Assembly (NCBI GenBank): GCA_963788145.1 | Contig: CAWBFQ010000007.1 | Span: 310,001-374,000, forward strand | Length of the DNA stretch: 64,000 nt | Origin: UTCFX2 sp963788145 | Lineage (GTDB): Bacteria > Chloroflexota > Anaerolineae > Anaerolineales > UBA4823 | Reading direction: 5' to 3' | Shown here: positions 62,166 through 64,000 of the stretch, one piece after another | Layout of the letters: each line of letters opens with the position of its first letter | How positions within the stretch are numbered: position 1 is the first letter of the stretch | Notes under the pieces: generated by a model | What the model was told of the DNA's origin: nothing | The model's database searches: none | The model's input: only the letters and a program-made list of their open reading frames with translations | Position numbers and translations under genes: made by a program

Positions 62166-63641
62166 ATGCCGAATGATCTGATCGTATCTATTGGAGCAAT
62201 CCTGCCGGTCATTGTACTGGCGGGCTGGAGTTGTTTGCTGCTTCTGGTGGACCTGTTCATCCCGAAAGAGCAGGGCCGCGCCCCGGGGATCACAGCCGCC
62301 CTGGCAGCGCTTGGCTTGGTCGTGAGCGCCGCGTTTGTGATCGCCTCCAAATCCAGCTCGGGCGCAACGTCGCCAGGCGCTTTCGGCGGGATGGTGGTCG
62401 TCGATGGTTTCTCGAATTTTGTATCTCTGCTGGTGCTCGGCAGCGGGTTGGTTGGGATTGGGTTATCTTATGACTACCTGAAGCGCACCGGCGTTGAAGG
62501 CGGCGAGTATTATATCCTGTTATTGTTCTCGATCAGCGGGATGATGCTGATGGGGATGTCCTCCGACTTGATCATGATCTTCTTGTCGTTGGAATTGCTC
62601 TCGATCCCGCTGTATGTGCTGGCCGGGATTGCTGTTCCGCGTGAAAGCTCTGAAGAAGCCGCGATTAAATATTTCTTGTTAGGCGCCTATGCCTCCGGCT
62701 TTTTGTTGTTTGGAACAGCTCTGGTTTATGGAGCGAATGGTTCAACTTCGCTGCAGGCGATCGTGACGGCGATCCAGGCGAACCAATATGACCCAGTTTT
62801 GATGCTGATCGGGGCGGCTTTGATCCTGGTCGGGTTGGGGTTCAAGGTGGCGGTTGTGCCATTCCATATGTGGACTCCCGATGTTTACCAGGGCGCTCCC
62901 AGCGCGGTGACTGCATTTATGGCAGTAGGGGCAAAGGCGGCTGGTTTTGCGGCTTTACTGCGGGTGTTCGGGCTGGCTTTCCCGACTTTGTCTATCGATA
63001 TCGCCCCAGTGATGTGGGGGTTGGCGGCATTGACGATGATCCTGGGGAATTTTGTTGCGATTGCGCAGAAGAATATCAAGCGTCTGTTGGCTTATTCCAG
63101 TATTGCTCATGCCGGATACATCTTGATGGCGCTTGTACCATACGGACAGCAGGGGGTCTCGGCCGATTCGATCGCCTCGGGCTTGTTTTACCTGGTAGCT
63201 TACGCCTTTACCAATTTTGCAGCCTGGGCGGTGGTGATCTCGATGGAGCGGGCAAATGAGGGCGGCCTGAACCTGGATGATTACGCCGGGTTGGGGCGAA
63301 AGCACCCGGCTCTGGCGGCGGTGATGGCGGTGGCGATGCTCTCGTTCACTGGCGTGCCACCGACGCTTGGTTTCGTGGGTAAGTTTTTCCTATTCCGCAC
63401 GGTGATGGAAGGCGGCTATGTGGGCCTGGCGCTGATTGGCGTGCTGACTTCGCTGGTCTCGGCTTATTACTATTTGCGGGTTGTGGTGATTATGTATATG
63501 CGGGATGGAGAGCCAGAAGTGCGCTCCGAACCCTGGCTGCAGGCGGTGGCTTATGGCAGCGCTGTTGGGGTGGTGGCGTTGAGCATTTTCGCGGCCCCAT
63601 TGATTTATCTGGCTACCCAGGCCGTAATCAAATTGATGTAG
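62166..63641 (+). CDS. nuoN: NADH-quinone oxidoreductase subunit N
   Basis: Third antiporter-like pumping subunit, 491 residues from the ATG at 62166 (GGAG 8 bp upstream); an in-frame ATG at 62142 reads into repeat-derived sequence and is less likely. Key segments: DLIMIFLSLELLSIPLYVLA (Glu), GFKVAVVPFHMWTPDVYQGA (Lys), RLLAYSSIAHAGYILMAL. It is the last gene of the operon. Confidence 0.94.
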   Translation: MPNDLIVSIGAILPVIVLAGWSCLLLLVDLFIPKEQGRAPGITAALAALGLVVSAAFVIASKSSSGATSPGAFGGMVVVDGFSNFVSLLVLGSGLVGIGLSYDYLKRTGVEGGEYYILLLFSISGMMLMGMSSDLIMIFLSLELLSIPLYVLAGIAVPRESSEEAAIKYFLLGAYASGFLLFGTALVYGANGSTSLQAIVTAIQANQYDPVLMLIGAALILVGLGFKVAVVPFHMWTPDVYQGAPSAVTAFMAVGAKAAGFAALLRVFGLAFPTLSIDIAPVMWGLAALTMILGNFVAIAQKNIKRLLAYSSIAHAGYILMALVPYGQQGVSADSIASGLFYLVAYAFTNFAAWAVVISMERANEGGLNLDDYAGLGRKHPALAAVMAVAMLSFTGVPPTLGFVGKFFLFRTVMEGGYVGLALIGVLTSLVSAYYYLRVVVIMYMRDGEPEVRSEPWLQAVAYGSAVGVVALSIFAAPLIYLATQAVIKLM

Positions 63642-63960
63642 TTGATCTGGGCTACGAATATAATCATCCAAATATTGGACGCGGTTTTGCGGGATCATGA
63701 ATGGCGCCTTGAAGGAAAGAAGAGCCCCTCCTGCCCAGGAAAAGGTTGCTTCGTCGGGCCTGGAGGGCGTTCGTCGTAGAGACATTTGTATCTCCAATTT
63801 GAATTATTAAGAATGTCCTGAGCGTAATTTTATTGCCCTTGCTATCCATTCCAAAAGATGGCATAATTAGCAGTCCGTTGATCGAAGAACGGCGCGGCGG
63901 CTGAAAAAACGCGCCGAATGAACAAAGATATTTCAAAGGTATGAGGAGTAACGATAACAT
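63642..63960. other. Intergenic stretch after nuoN with a leader hairpin
   Basis: No gene is convincing here. A promoter-like pair TTGCTA (63839-63844) and CATAAT (63862-63867) with 17-bp spacing faces the gene starting at 63961. A 7-bp stem CGGCGCG / CGCGCCG (63890-63896, 63910-63916) lies in the predicted leader. GAGGAG precedes the ATG by 10 bp. No nuo terminator with a T run was found. Confidence 0.45.
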
Positions 63961-64000
63961 GATGAAGAATACCCAATCCAGGCTGGCCTTCCTTTTGATC
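63961..64000 (+). CDS. Start of a gene cut by the window edge, probably exported
   Basis: The last 40 bases encode MMKNTQSRLAFLLI, lysine then a hydrophobic run, as at the start of a signal peptide or membrane helix. GAGGAG and a promoter-like sequence upstream support it. Nothing about function can be said. Confidence 0.45.

Overview
The window reads as chromosome of a Chloroflexota bacterium of the class Anaerolineae. The reasons are a fused GlyQ-GlyS glycyl-tRNA synthetase, a dnaG-rpoD pair running straight into a complete 14-gene nuo operon with separate nuoC and nuoD, DUF2089 plus SHOCT-type gene clusters, and linked SAM-hydrolase and ECF-transporter genes. No rRNA, tRNA or CRISPR array was seen. 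The taxonomy is inference from gene content; no marker search was possible.

Layout. 0-3.8 kb: two tandem LysM/M23 surface proteins and a lipoprotein. 4-8.3 kb: four successive genes sharing a short SHOCT-like helical module, then an MFS exporter. 8.3-11.4 kb: minus-strand redox block (OsmC, TlpA-like, two-CxxC oxidoreductase, zinc ribbon) behind an ECF sigma/anti-sigma pair. 11.5-16.4 kb: two SAM hydrolases (DUF62) joined to a complete ECF importer (fused A, S, T). 16.4-19.1 kb: PIG-L deacetylase, HAD phosphatase, membrane protein and a TumE-type toxin-antitoxin pair. 19.3-29.4 kb: an AT-rich island edged by an IS5-like transposase gene, carrying a NurA-like / HerA-like / small acidic / Rad50-like / winged-helix gene set, an orphan sigma-70 factor and an orphan DNA adenine methylase. 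29.6-36.8 kb: GNAT protein, three transporters, FmdB zinc ribbon, TPR/zinc-ribbon membrane protein. 36.9-40 kb: glyQS. 40.1-44.4 kb: a small peptide gene, a polyprenyl-synthetase-like enzyme and a multi-TM histidine kinase. 44.4-48.1 kb: dnaG and rpoD. 48.2-63.6 kb: nuoA-N. The last 40 bases start another gene.

The most interesting candidate is 40.1-44.4 kb. A 68-residue peptide with tryptophan as penultimate residue, a prenyl-synthase-fold enzyme and a kinase with about ten membrane segments and an N-terminal PDZ-like loop reproduce the logic of Bacillus ComX-ComQ-ComP (isoprenylated-tryptophan quorum sensing) in an unexpected phylum, under one strong promoter with a 10-bp-spaced direct repeat over the -35 box. 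No response regulator lies beside it. The second candidate is the HerA-NurA-Rad50-like island, which could be a DNA-end-processing or phage-defence cassette.

Sequence quality matters for reading this window. Many genes, including dnaG, nuoG and nuoL, are interrupted by single-base frame changes. Most need one base removed and several sit in homopolymers. In the AT-rich island they occur every few hundred bases. This fits insertion-type assembly error better than gene decay, so broken genes here are described as probably intact genes with sequence errors, while decay remains possible for the island.
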